Positions 54,501 through 62,914 of a stretch of 64,000 bases of DNA are shown here, piece after piece. The DNA comes from an uncultured bacterium (GTDB lineage Bacteria; Verrucomicrobiota; Lentisphaeria; Victivallales; UBA1829). Under the pieces are notes generated by a model. That model worked only from the letters and a program-made list of their open reading frames with translations. It did no database searches and was not told the DNA's origin. The stretch is taken from NCBI GenBank assembly GCA_902778895.1, contig CACYZF010000008.1, forward strand, positions 1 through 64,000. The letters are read 5' to 3'. Position 1 is the first letter of the stretch, and the number at the start of each line of letters is the position of its first letter. The translations under genes and the position numbers were made by a program.

Positions 54501-54548
54501 GAAAAAAGGAAAAGAGCCTATCCGATGCGCCCTCACGCACCGGATAGG
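54501..54548 (-). terminator. Terminator of the clamp-nuclease operon
   Basis: On the minus strand CCTATCCG-type arms (54548-54541 and 54524-54517) with inner GCG/CGC pairs form a hairpin, followed by CTCTTTTCCTTTTTTC. It ends the run of minus-strand genes from 59230 to 54577. Confidence 0.75.
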
Positions 54549-54576
54549 GATATATTGTTTGATATGTTCGTCAGGA

Positions 54577-54714
54577 TTACATAAAAATCCACGGTTCTTT
54601 TCTTGAGATGGCAAGACCGATGATCCCAACGACAACGATGACAGCCAATGCGATCCGGTCTGTGTTCACAACCGGGGGTGTTGGCGGGGTCGGTAAGATG
54701 GTTAATTCTGTCAT
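54577..54714 (-). CDS. 45-residue single-pass membrane protein
   Basis: It starts at 54714 (MTELTILPTPPTPPVVNTD) with GAGGG nine bases upstream. A proline-rich N-terminus is followed by one membrane helix (IALAVIVVVGIIGLAI) and a short basic end. It lies 22 bp after another tiny membrane protein gene and before the operon terminator. The function is unknown; tiny membrane proteins of this kind occur in phage and plasmid operons. Confidence 0.6.
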   Translation of the reverse strand: MTELTILPTPPTPPVVNTDRIALAVIVVVGIIGLAISRKEPWIFM

Positions 54715-54736
54715 GATAAATTCCCTCATTTTAAGT

Positions 54737-54883
54737 TCAGAAACGGATGTTACCCGGAAGACGCGGTCCTCCGAAGTAGGCAAGAACGAAATTCGCCGCA
54801 AGGACAAGGGCGAACTTACCGAGATTGACCAGCGTTTTATCCGAATCGTCGATCAGCGGCATGGGTGGATTTAAGATGAACAT
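54737..54883 (-). CDS. 48-residue small membrane protein
   Basis: It starts at 54883 with a perfect GGAGG seven bases upstream. The protein begins MFILNPPMPLIDDSDKTL and has a hydrophobic segment FALVLAANFVLAYFGG. It shares the pattern of a proline-containing start and one membrane stretch with the next gene. No family was recognised. The strong ribosome site and operon position are the main evidence. Confidence 0.6.
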   Translation of the reverse strand: MFILNPPMPLIDDSDKTLVNLGKFALVLAANFVLAYFGGPRLPGNIRF

Positions 54884-54980
54884 TGTTCCCTCCTGAATAA
54901 TTGATTTGAAGTAAATTGAGGCAGAGGCGGCAATGCCTCTGCCCCGGTGGTTGTTTTGTTGCGTTCAGCTTGAGCGTGTT

Positions 54981-55697
54981 TCAGGCGAAGATCGCCGCTT
55001 GACGTCCGTCCAGACCGAAGGCCCGGTTCAACGCGAGGTAGGAATGATCCACACGCTGAGGCGAGTATTTCTTCACGGTTTCCGTAAACGCGTTCAGGAG
55101 ACTCCAACGTGTCGGTTCCCTGAACTCCTCATGTGACGGCCTTTTGAACTCGCGGTAGACCGGAAGGATGTCGCAGGAATTGATGACGCCAAGCTCGGCA
55201 GCACGCACGATGCAGCTCCGGGCTTCGTCATCGTTTTTGAGTTGGATGTCCTTCAAATCTTCGCACACGGTTTCGGTCATCAGGAAATCGTCTTCCAGAG
55301 AGGCGACAGCACGGTCGATGAGTTCGGCAAGGTCAATGCCACTCGTGTGGCGGCGTTTGATCACAGTCGTGCCACCGAATGCCATGTTCGTGCAGACGCA
55401 GACCACGATGCCCGCAGACAGCCCCACGGCAAAGGATTTGTCGTGGCTGTTGCGAATCCCGATACAGCGATGCCATTCAGGAGAAGATGAGCGTGAAATC
55501 TCCATCACGCCGAACATCTTCTGGCCCTCACGGGCAAGACCGAACTTCTCGCCTTCGATTTCCCAGTCGTGAGCTCGGACAACTTTGGTTACAGCGTCAA
55601 TCACATCAATGTGTGGAACAGGACGCCAGGTGTCGGTCGAATTGGGCGTGTCGATACGTGCGACTTCATCACGACTAACGAACTTGCCTTCTTGCAT
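54981..55697 (-). CDS. DUF932 family protein
   Basis: A 238-residue protein of the DUF932 family, common on plasmids and phages and of unknown biochemical function. Typical parts are the central GIRNSHDKSFAVGLSAGIVV and VCTNMAFGG. The late segment AFTETVKKYSPQRVDHSYLA also fits. A start at 55697 (MQEGKFVSRDEV) or four residues earlier is possible. It follows the nuclease gene within 16 bp. A second DUF932 gene lies at 61997-62893. Confidence 0.82.
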   Translation of the reverse strand: MQEGKFVSRDEVARIDTPNSTDTWRPVPHIDVIDAVTKVVRAHDWEIEGEKFGLAREGQKMFGVMEISRSSSPEWHRCIGIRNSHDKSFAVGLSAGIVVCVCTNMAFGGTTVIKRRHTSGIDLAELIDRAVASLEDDFLMTETVCEDLKDIQLKNDDEARSCIVRAAELGVINSCDILPVYREFKRPSHEEFREPTRWSLLNAFTETVKKYSPQRVDHSYLALNRAFGLDGRQAAIFA

Positions 55698-55712
55698 AAT
55701 CAACCCCATACG

Positions 55713-56504
55713 TCACGCTACATTCCTGTGGATGGCCTTACAGCGACTGCCGTAGGCGCATTCAGCACAATTCATGCAGGATTCAATCGGGATGAAGAGA
55801 CCATTGTTGACGGCTTTCTCAATTTGTCCTGCAAGGTAAACGAAACGGTCGAAATCGTCGCTCGACCTGAGCGTGTAGAACTGATGATGAGCAGGCGTTT
55901 TTGCCTTGGTGTACACGTCGAAGCGGAATAGCGGATTGATGCCGTATTTCTGCTGAAACGCGTAACAGAACGTTGTCGCCTGAAGGTCACGGTCGGCTTT
56001 TCCCTTCGGCCAGTTCATCGCTGCTGTTTTCCAGTCGCAGATGGTTTCGTCTCCACCGTCCACAGTAACGAGATCGAATTCTCCGACTAGCGGTTTCAAG
56101 AGACCCGGCACGTTCACGCTGAATGATTCTGCTACCGTTTTGACCGTGTAGTCGTCCGGCCATTCGGCAAGTGCCATTTCGAGCATGTCGCAACCGCGTT
56201 TGTCCCAGAACCAGTAGTCTTCATCGGGCTTGTACGTCAGATTTTCGCAGACCTCGGTTTCGCCTTTGAAGTAGACGGCGAAATCTTCCTTCGCGTCCAC
56301 GATGGTGTAGGACGTTCCTTTTATGGCGCGTTCACTGAGCACGAGATGGAAGGCGCGACCGAACGGAATGCTGATGGGGGTACGCTCGACTTCGGCGTGT
56401 TCGATGTACCGGAAGTAATACCGCATCGGACAGGTCAGATACGTCTGAAAAGCCGAGTACGACCAATGAGGCGCATCGCGCATGGTTTCAATTTCGCGTT
56501 CCAT
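55713..56504 (-). CDS. PD-(D/E)XK nuclease, Cas4/RecB-like
   Basis: A 263-residue nuclease of the RecB/Cas4 superfamily. SYSAFQTYLTCPMRYYFRYI opens the domain with the first iron-sulfur cysteine. GEFDLVTVDGG and TICDWKTA form the GxxD...DxK active site, and LQATTFCYAFQQKYG is the QxxxY motif. The ending CMNCAECAYGSRC supplies the remaining cluster cysteines. Such enzymes resect DNA ends in phages and plasmids. It is joined to its neighbours by 2-16 bp gaps within the clamp operon. Confidence 0.85.
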   Translation of the reverse strand: MEREIETMRDAPHWSYSAFQTYLTCPMRYYFRYIEHAEVERTPISIPFGRAFHLVLSERAIKGTSYTIVDAKEDFAVYFKGETEVCENLTYKPDEDYWFWDKRGCDMLEMALAEWPDDYTVKTVAESFSVNVPGLLKPLVGEFDLVTVDGGDETICDWKTAAMNWPKGKADRDLQATTFCYAFQQKYGINPLFRFDVYTKAKTPAHHQFYTLRSSDDFDRFVYLAGQIEKAVNNGLFIPIESCMNCAECAYGSRCKAIHRNVA

Positions 56505-56506
56505 CG

Positions 56507-56980
56507 TTATGCCGCCTTTCCGCTGAGTTCATCGATGGCACGGCTGCACTGCGTTTTGGTGAGGCTTTCGACTGAGGGAACGTTGAACTTGGCTTTGATC
56601 TGATCGGGGGAGACTCCGTACTGTCTGGCGAGATCGAGGAGATACTTGACCTGTTTGGGAGATGCGGGAGCATCCGAGGTCGTACCGTTTCTCTTTACGT
56701 AGGCGGCTTTGTTCTGCTGCGGTACAGAAGAAGCCCCTTGCGAAGTGTTCGCATTGTTTTCTGCGGGAAGAAGTGCGTGCTGCTGAGGGGTAGCGTTCCC
56801 GTGAAGTTCGGCTTCAACGGATTCCCGGACGAGATCGAAGGTCTCGTGAATCTTCGTGTTCAGCTGTTCCTGTGTGAGACCATCGGGGAGTTCCACCTCG
56901 ACCGAGGCGTGGAAAGACTGGCTGCTGTATTCGGTGTCAGCAGGGACTTTCTTGGAGTAGGATGCGTTGAGTTTGAGCAT
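56507..56980 (-). CDS. Element protein with a C-terminal domain shared with its neighbour
   Basis: A 157-residue protein in three parts: an N-terminal domain of about 70 residues, a Gln/Asn/Ser-rich linker, and a C-terminal helical domain ASPKQVKYLLDLARQYGVSP that ends in LTKTQCSRAIDEL. The same layout and a similar C-terminal domain occur in the gene at 57069-57545. Such short C-terminal modules occur in phage recombination and single-strand DNA-binding proteins, but the function here is unknown. Confidence 0.65.
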   Translation of the reverse strand: MLKLNASYSKKVPADTEYSSQSFHASVEVELPDGLTQEQLNTKIHETFDLVRESVEAELHGNATPQQHALLPAENNANTSQGASSVPQQNKAAYVKRNGTTSDAPASPKQVKYLLDLARQYGVSPDQIKAKFNVPSVESLTKTQCSRAIDELSGKAA

Positions 56981-57068
56981 GGTTTGGTTCCTTTTGTTTT
57001 GAGGTTTAATAAGGCATATCCCCGACAGCTTGCGCTGCCGAGGATACTGTTTGAATTGAGGTGAGTTT

Positions 57069-57545
57069 TTAATAATCTTCGTTCTTGATAATAGAGTGGG
57101 CGTGATTTAAGGAGAGATCGTTAATACACGCGATGCCATGTGTAGAACAAAAATCTTTTTCAGAAACATTACGGAATTTCAGATTCACGCGGATCTTTCC
57201 AATCTGTTTTTCCGTAATACTCCCGGGAGAATCCTTTTCTGGATTATCATTTTGTTGTTGCACGCTCTTTTGATAAAAACCCTTTCCTTTGTTGCTAGAA
57301 AACGATTTTGCCTGCGGGGATTGCATTGCTGGCGCGGGATGAGGTGCGTCCTGAACAACAGCTTCCGAATTTGACAGAAGCCTTGCCGGTGGTTTTTCCT
57401 GAAACTCCGTGACAGCTTTCTGGATTTGACAAAGCATATCACAGAGATCAGGTGTTGCGTTCCTTTCGCCCTGAGCAGAGAGGTGAATCGTGATGGAAGG
57501 ACGGTCATTTTGAATTGCATAAGTAATTTCTGCTGTAGTAGCCAT
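57069..57545 (-). CDS. Element protein, paralogue-like partner of the 56507 gene
   Basis: A 158-residue protein. The N-terminal part (AEITYAIQNDRPSITIHLSA) is beta-rich and is followed by a Pro/Gln/Ser linker. The C-terminal module SITEKQIGKIRVNLKFRNV, ending in LSLNHAHSIIKN, parallels the one in the downstream gene. The start follows AAGGAG. It lies between the sliding-clamp gene and the nuclease, so a role in DNA transactions is likely but unproved. Confidence 0.65.
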   Translation of the reverse strand: MATTAEITYAIQNDRPSITIHLSAQGERNATPDLCDMLCQIQKAVTEFQEKPPARLLSNSEAVVQDAPHPAPAMQSPQAKSFSSNKGKGFYQKSVQQQNDNPEKDSPGSITEKQIGKIRVNLKFRNVSEKDFCSTHGIACINDLSLNHAHSIIKNEDY

Positions 57546-57592
57546 AATAGACTCCTTGGTTATTAGTTGTTAGTTAGCAGAATATTTAATAG

Positions 57593-57667
57593 TTAGAAGA
57601 ATAGAACTATGTATATAATGACCATGGTATTCACGATGGTAACGCCCGCTGCTTTTTTTAAGCTCAT
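57593..57667 (-). CDS. Possible 24-residue membrane peptide
   Basis: A short frame from ATG at 57667 encodes MSLKKAAGVTIVNTMVIIYI plus four more residues, a basic start followed by one hydrophobic stretch. It sits in the 155-bp gap between the clamp gene and the next operon gene. The ribosome site is weak (AGAG), so this may be chance. It is recorded because two other tiny membrane genes close the same operon. Confidence 0.3.
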   Translation of the reverse strand: MSLKKAAGVTIVNTMVIIYIVLFF

Positions 57668-57700
57668 TTTCTCTGCCCAGGGGGAATGTCCGGGGATGAA

Positions 57701-59230
57701 TCAGGCGGCTCCGGTCGCCACACGGACACGATCAAGAGCGCGTTTGGTCTGATTGTATTCGCGGTCCCTCTGTCGCTGGGCGATGGAAACTTCCCGGATC
57801 TTTCTGCTCATGGTGGTGACTTCTTCGATCATGTCCTTCAGCGCGGTTTTCATGCCTTCGATTTTCGAGGACAGTTCGTCCAGAGGATTTGCGGGTTCAT
57901 TGTTCGGGGTGAAGGTCTGCGAGGGAGCAGATACGGTACGGATGGTGGTGGGTTCGTTCATGGTGGGGTTCTCCTTGTTGAGGTTGGTATTGGTGACAGT
58001 GGTTTTGTTTTCCTGCGGGTGAGGAGGAATCTGTTCGGTGACAGATTCCGTGGTTTCGGGAACGTGCTGATGCTCGTTCTGCTCAGGGTGAACGGGACTT
58101 TCTGCGACCGTTTGATTGGAAACCGTCTGGTTCGGTTCTTGCTCGTTTTGAGCTTGAGACTTTTTGGTGATGATGGGCATGGCGATGTATTCGCCCGTGC
58201 CGCCAGTCCCGACAAGCGGGCCGAAAGCATCGTTGAGTTCAATCTTCCGGTGCCCCGCCTCAAGCAGACGCAGGAGAAATTCTTTCCGGACACAGAAATT
58301 CAAATCGTTCCAGTTCGGATCGAATTCAGCGAGGATACTGAACAGCATTCCGTTCGAGCTTTCGAGGTGAAGATTCTCCGGGACTTCGGGGAGACGGCTG
58401 AGCTTGACAGCGTTGTTATGCTCTTTGTCGTCGGGGATGCTCTTCAGATAGCGCGTCAACCGTTCGGCTCGGTCGTCCTGGAAGCTCACGTAATGCGTGG
58501 CTTCTGTTCGTTCAGGCACGACACGCTTCCAGTTCGGATAGTTTCCTTTGAGCGCTTTTGCTTGCCAGGTCCACGCACCGAGTGTCAGCTCGAAATGCGT
58601 GTCCTCGTCTTTCTGCCAGGTCGAGAGACGACCCGAATCGCCAAATGCTTTGGTTGCGAGCAGAGCGAGAGGGAAAGGAATCGTGACACTTCCGGTTGTT
58701 TCGAGCTTGAGCGGGATGTTCGACAGCTCTTTACCGTTTGTTGCGGTGAATCCGTCTTCACTGATGTTGATTCCTCCAAGGACCTTACGGACGTCGGTTC
58801 CCTTATCGGTGATCGGGGCAAGCAGCGACAATGCCGACAGTGTGTCGGCAGGCAATTCCGTGACAGTGATGTCCTGATCCGGGATCTGTTCCTTCGTCGG
58901 GAAATGCCCCTTGATGGGTGCAAGTTTCACATCGTCGATGAAGACCTCGCCGCAGTCGATCTCCAGTTTCAGCGTTTTGTTCTTGCAGCTGCGGACCATC
59001 TGACGGAACTGCTCGAACTCCACGAGGATTGCCGGGAAATCGTCTTCCAGGTCGGCAAACAGCCGGAATTCGATCTGTTCGATCACGTTTCGGGTTCTGA
59101 AGTAAAGCATATTCGCTTTGCCTTCGATTTCGATCCCCTGATACGCCTTAATCAAGGACGTCCGGGAGACCAGCTTCCCCAGTGCAGTCAAAGCACTGGC
59201 CAACGAGTTTTTGTTGATTGGGATTTGCAT
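57701..59230 (-). CDS. DNA sliding clamp (DnaN-like) encoded by the element, with C-terminal extension
   Basis: A 509-residue protein whose first 370 residues follow the three-domain bacterial beta clamp. It starts QIPINKNSLASALTALGKLV; TATNGKELSNI matches the clamp's ATDGHRL strand. KALKGNYPNWKRVVP matches the clamp's GRFPDYRRVLP segment, and EYIAMPI matches the closing VMPM. After this come a Pro/Gln/Asn-rich linker and a helical tail (LSSKIEGMKTALKDMIEE) not found in DnaN. The start at 59230 follows GGAGG. It heads the DNA-processing operon. Confidence 0.82.
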   Translation of the reverse strand: MQIPINKNSLASALTALGKLVSRTSLIKAYQGIEIEGKANMLYFRTRNVIEQIEFRLFADLEDDFPAILVEFEQFRQMVRSCKNKTLKLEIDCGEVFIDDVKLAPIKGHFPTKEQIPDQDITVTELPADTLSALSLLAPITDKGTDVRKVLGGINISEDGFTATNGKELSNIPLKLETTGSVTIPFPLALLATKAFGDSGRLSTWQKDEDTHFELTLGAWTWQAKALKGNYPNWKRVVPERTEATHYVSFQDDRAERLTRYLKSIPDDKEHNNAVKLSRLPEVPENLHLESSNGMLFSILAEFDPNWNDLNFCVRKEFLLRLLEAGHRKIELNDAFGPLVGTGGTGEYIAMPIITKKSQAQNEQEPNQTVSNQTVAESPVHPEQNEHQHVPETTESVTEQIPPHPQENKTTVTNTNLNKENPTMNEPTTIRTVSAPSQTFTPNNEPANPLDELSSKIEGMKTALKDMIEEVTTMSRKIREVSIAQRQRDREYNQTKRALDRVRVATGAA

Positions 59231-59345
59231 ATTTTCCTCCATATTGGTGGTTAGTGGTGAAATGTCATTTTGACGTTCGTGGGAGGAATATATACGCAAA
59301 ATTCCATGAAAGTCATTTTGAAGAGGAAACAATCGATTTTCATGG

Positions 59346-59392
59346 TTTTTTCACTGAAAAAAAGGAAAAATGGACCATTTTCAGTGTTTTTT
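59346..59392 (-). terminator. Terminator of the 59419 gene
   Basis: CACTGAAAA (59352-59360) and TTTTCAGTG (59378-59386) pair, with T-rich flanks on both strands. It lies 27 bp past the minus-strand stop. Confidence 0.55.
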
Positions 59393-59418
59393 GATGCATT
59401 TTTGACTATTTTAATCGA

Positions 59419-59889
59419 TTAATACAGTCTTGAACAAGCAAAAGCGCGTTGATGAAGGGGTAATATCCTCTGCGACAGAGAAGAGGTAAACTGCATTCCA
59501 TTCATGATTTCCCAAAGCCGCTGTTTGTCCTGAGCAAGTGATTCTTGACTAATAGACGTCTCCGCAATAAACTGAACAGGAAAAGGTGAGTATAGCTTCC
59601 AAATGCGTTGGATTGCATCTGTGACATCGTTCATGTCATTCCTGAAGTATCCCTGAACAATCAGAATCATGTTGTAGCATCCACGACTACCATCGAAAGA
59701 CCATGAATAAACCGGACGAAAGTTTGCTCTTTTCAACGCGGAAGTTAAAGCATTCATATACCTAGTAAAAACATAGTAATTCTCCAAAGATGGGAAAACA
59801 TAGAATCCTGCTCTTGCCTTTCCAAAACTGATTAAATACTTGTCTAAGAGATTTCCGATTCTTTCTAATTGCACGGTTTCATTAGTCAT
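59419..59889 (-). CDS. Inovirus Gp2/YagK-like protein lacking the His motif
   Basis: A 156-residue protein. YVFTRYMNALTSALKRANF and the strand pair VYSWSFDGSRGCYNMILIVQ resemble the replication-initiator-like domain of the divergent gene at 60150. The HxH-type strand there (HYHMVLF) reads CYNMILI here, so the metal- or catalysis-linked histidines are missing. It may be an inactive paralogue with a regulatory role, or a different protein sharing the fold. It is AT-rich. Confidence 0.5.
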   Translation of the reverse strand: MTNETVQLERIGNLLDKYLISFGKARAGFYVFPSLENYYVFTRYMNALTSALKRANFRPVYSWSFDGSRGCYNMILIVQGYFRNDMNDVTDAIQRIWKLYSPFPVQFIAETSISQESLAQDKQRLWEIMNGMQFTSSLSQRILPLHQRAFACSRLY

Positions 59890-60149
59890 ATAAACATCCT
59901 TGTTTTGTTGTTATAGTATGCCTGATAAGTGATCGCATAGTATGACAGAAACAAGTTCATAGAGAACAATTATGTCGCGATACATTATATGCATTTAATC
60001 TCGTTCGTGATTCTGAAAAGACACATGGATTATGGTGAGTTTTCATGTTAATTAAATCTCGGATAATATATATTACTTATATAAGCAACTTGTAACTATC
60101 TTTTTATACACACACAATATTCACAACCTTTTAACTGAAAGGATAGATT

Positions 60150-60809
60150 ATGTCTCAATTAAACAATTCAAATGGAAGAGTATTCCTCGGATACGAAATG
60201 GATGAAAGAATACAAAACATCTATTACAATCTCCTGCTTATGTCAACGTATAGACATTGTAAAGTATTCGTTATGAGAATAGATATACATCTTCCGCAGG
60301 ACATGAATCAATGTTACATTATGGAGTTCAATCATCGTTTCATTGAAAAAGAGAAAAATGCTGGATATGATCCTCTTTACATCATGGTTAGAGAACTTAG
60401 TTCAGAGAAGAAAAAACATTATCACATGGTACTCTTCCTTGATGGGAATAAAACGAACAATACTTATCAGCATTTTCAGAATGCTAGAACTGTTCTTGGA
60501 AATCTCTGTGGTTCTTATGGCTGTATCAATGAATGCAATGATGGACATAGAAATGGTATCTTACTGGACCGCTATACAACACCTTACAATGACTTATGCG
60601 AAGTCCTATGTCAAATCAGCTATATAGCAAAGAAAAACCAGAAGGAAAAAGTTACTGGAAAAACATTCTTTTACTCAAAGGTTCAGATTATTCCTCTTGG
60701 AGAAGAAGATATAACGATGTACCTTCAAAATACATTTCCCTTTCTCACTTTGGGTTCAGGAACACAATGGTATTCACATCCTGTTTCAAAATTTTATTTA
60801 ACCTGTTGA
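60150..60809 (+). CDS. Inovirus Gp2 / YagK-YfjJ-like replication protein
   Basis: A 219-residue protein. CKVFVMRIDIHLPQD, FIEKEKNAGYDPLYIMVREL and KKKHYHMVLFLDGNK are the characteristic blocks of the YagK/YfjJ (inovirus Gp2) family, related to rolling-circle-type initiators. The HYH motif is intact. AAAGGAT precedes the start. The 260-bp AT-rich gap to the divergent gene at 59889 holds no gene and is a candidate origin or control region. Very AT-rich codons suggest separate acquisition. Confidence 0.72.
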   Translation: MSQLNNSNGRVFLGYEMDERIQNIYYNLLLMSTYRHCKVFVMRIDIHLPQDMNQCYIMEFNHRFIEKEKNAGYDPLYIMVRELSSEKKKHYHMVLFLDGNKTNNTYQHFQNARTVLGNLCGSYGCINECNDGHRNGILLDRYTTPYNDLCEVLCQISYIAKKNQKEKVTGKTFFYSKVQIIPLGEEDITMYLQNTFPFLTLGSGTQWYSHPVSKFYLTC

Positions 60810-61090
60810 TTTTGAATTTATACGGCGTAGTTTTCTGAGAGGGGGTATTTCTCATCCGAATTTAAGATTTATCCCTTCATTTTGAGTTCAATTATCCCCA
60901 TGGGAAAAAAACATCTTTATCTCTTTTTTGAAGAAGAGAGTGGGACTATTCTTTAATATTGAAGATTATCCCATGCAGCATATATGTCCTGAACAGTTTT
61001 TTGGACCACATCCAGAACAGAAGAGATCGAACATATAAAGGAATTAATTGGGCTTATTCTTATCATGCATAGACGAGATTCTCAGACATC

Positions 61091-61924
61091 TTATTTCTCG
61101 TATTCATGATTGTTTATCATTTGATGGATTTTTGGAGGCATTATTGCTTCAGGATCAATATTCTTTAATATTTTCTCTCCCTTTTCAAAGAAGGCGTAAT
61201 CTTCTGTTGTTGGATAAGAAAAGTAATGGTCAAACGGCATATTCGCATTATCAACTTGGATGGTTTTCGCTGCCTCAACAGCGGTAATGTGATCATTTTC
61301 TATCATTTCAAAGATGGCCTGGAAAAGACCTGCGAGATAAAAGGCTTTGAAACAGTAAGTGAAATTTCGGAAAGAATCTGAAGAAAGAGGAGTTAAAGAT
61401 GTATAGAAAACAACTTTAATAAGATTATACTCTTCATGTAATGCCATATAACTTCTATCATCATCTATTAAAAAACTCCAGGGGAGTTCTTCTGGAGGAA
61501 CAACCACTCCAGCCAACACTTTTTTGTAATTACCAAAGAAAACAGGTTGAAAATCACGATAGTTTTTAAGACGACTTGTATCAAAGCAATCTGTTCGCGA
61601 AAAGACCTTGATTTGGGGTCTTACTTCTTCGGCTTTTTCCTGAAAAATCAGTTTAACCATATTGTTAGCAAGTTCTTCGTTTCTCTCTTTGACTGCGGAA
61701 CTGAACATTGCTATTCGATGCCCCTGGGAATATAACCATTTCCATAATGTCGGGATTCCAGGGAAAACAAAATGCGGATACTTCACTGCCCATACGGTGT
61801 GTTTATTGAGAAACTTCTCTCCGTATAGTTCGACAATCTCTTTCGTGTTCTCTTCCCAGTCTTTGGGATCAAAATGAACAACTATTGTATCGTCAATATC
61901 AAAAACGAAATTGATTGGCTGCAT
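61091..61924 (-). CDS. HAD-superfamily hydrolase-like protein
   Basis: A 277-residue protein with the HAD core. Motif I is FVFDIDDTIV (nucleophile and acid aspartates), motif II is MFSSA, and motif IV is FLIDDDRSYM. The FCP1/NLI-like spacing suggests a phosphatase acting on protein or nucleic acid, but the substrate is unknown. GAGGAAAAC precedes the start. It follows the second DUF932 gene by 72 bp on the same strand. The 281-bp gap on its left (60810-61090) shows nothing convincing. Confidence 0.72.
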   Translation of the reverse strand: MQPINFVFDIDDTIVVHFDPKDWEENTKEIVELYGEKFLNKHTVWAVKYPHFVFPGIPTLWKWLYSQGHRIAMFSSAVKERNEELANNMVKLIFQEKAEEVRPQIKVFSRTDCFDTSRLKNYRDFQPVFFGNYKKVLAGVVVPPEELPWSFLIDDDRSYMALHEEYNLIKVVFYTSLTPLSSDSFRNFTYCFKAFYLAGLFQAIFEMIENDHITAVEAAKTIQVDNANMPFDHYFSYPTTEDYAFFEKGEKILKNIDPEAIMPPKIHQMINNHEYEK

Positions 61925-61996
61925 GTTTTCCTCAGTTGAAACAAAAGAATAACATCAAGTATTCGCCAGGTGAACGTGGAGCGGTAAAAAAACACC

Positions 61997-62893
61997 TCAT
62001 GAAACATATTGCAGCATCCACTCGCCGACACGGCGCTCCAATGTGTCTGGGTCGTTTTCAAGCGCAGACAAACAGTGAGCTGGCCGCGATGCGTAATCCG
62101 TCAAGACATTGAGCAGAGCGTATGCTGTTTCACCGTTTTCCTCGATATAGCTGTCGATCAAATTATCTAAATGTTCGTCTCGCTCTTTTGCCTCGATTTC
62201 CTCTTTCTCATTCTTTGGAGCACGGAATTGTAACACTCTTGATATTTCCGGCATAAATTCCGATTTAGTAACCTTTTTGGCATTCAGAAGTTCAATCTTT
62301 TTCCGGAACATTTCTTTTATCGCAGAAATAGCTCCATATTTCAACTTAAAGTCTGCCTCTATACTGTCCGAGTTCCTATTATGGCAATATTTGAATTCGA
62401 TACTGTTTTTTCCGAAGATCATCCCGTTCTTACAAATCATACGGCAGAATCCAATATCGAATTTTAAGGCCATCTTCCGATTATAGCTATTGCTGATCCG
62501 AAGAAAAAGACGCCATTCTTCATCTGCGTTTTCTCCGAGGCAGACTCGTTCCTGTTTGGAAAGAAAATCCATTGTGCAATAGCTTTGGGAAGACGGCATT
62601 CTGAGATTGAAGAATTCCATCGAATCTGTTTTATCTTCACCAAACACTTGCTTAAAACATTTTTTTCCAAGTTCAAAGGCTTGCTTGTTTGTAATCAGCT
62701 TATAAGAATTCCTTACTACGGCAAAGATATAGCCGTCGGAAACCCTTTTTAGGGCTTTGAAGCCAGGAATCATTATGGATTGATCGAACATTAAAAGCTG
62801 ACCGCCCTCTTCTCTGTTCGCTGATGTATAAATCGGTGACAAGTCAACATCGAAGAATGCGTCTTCAAGTTCGTAAAGCGTCTTCTTGGGCAT
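61997..62893 (-). CDS. DUF932 family protein (second copy)
   Basis: A 298-residue protein with the DUF932 layout: FAVVRNSYKLITNKQAFELG in the N-terminal part, then FLRISNSYNRKMALKFDIGF and CRMICKNGMIF. It is longer than and only distantly similar to the DUF932 protein at 54981. It lies 21 bp after the UvrD-type helicase gene, so the two are probably co-transcribed. The molecular function is unknown. Confidence 0.78.
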   Translation of the reverse strand: MPKKTLYELEDAFFDVDLSPIYTSANREEGGQLLMFDQSIMIPGFKALKRVSDGYIFAVVRNSYKLITNKQAFELGKKCFKQVFGEDKTDSMEFFNLRMPSSQSYCTMDFLSKQERVCLGENADEEWRLFLRISNSYNRKMALKFDIGFCRMICKNGMIFGKNSIEFKYCHNRNSDSIEADFKLKYGAISAIKEMFRKKIELLNAKKVTKSEFMPEISRVLQFRAPKNEKEEIEAKERDEHLDNLIDSYIEENGETAYALLNVLTDYASRPAHCLSALENDPDTLERRVGEWMLQYVS

Positions 62894-62914
62894 ATTGTCC
62901 TCCAGTTCTTTCTT

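Noticed and set aside
60810..61090. Short frames (17-18 codons) in the gap after the Gp2-like gene
   Set aside because: They are broken by stops, have no ribosome sites and match nothing I recognise.
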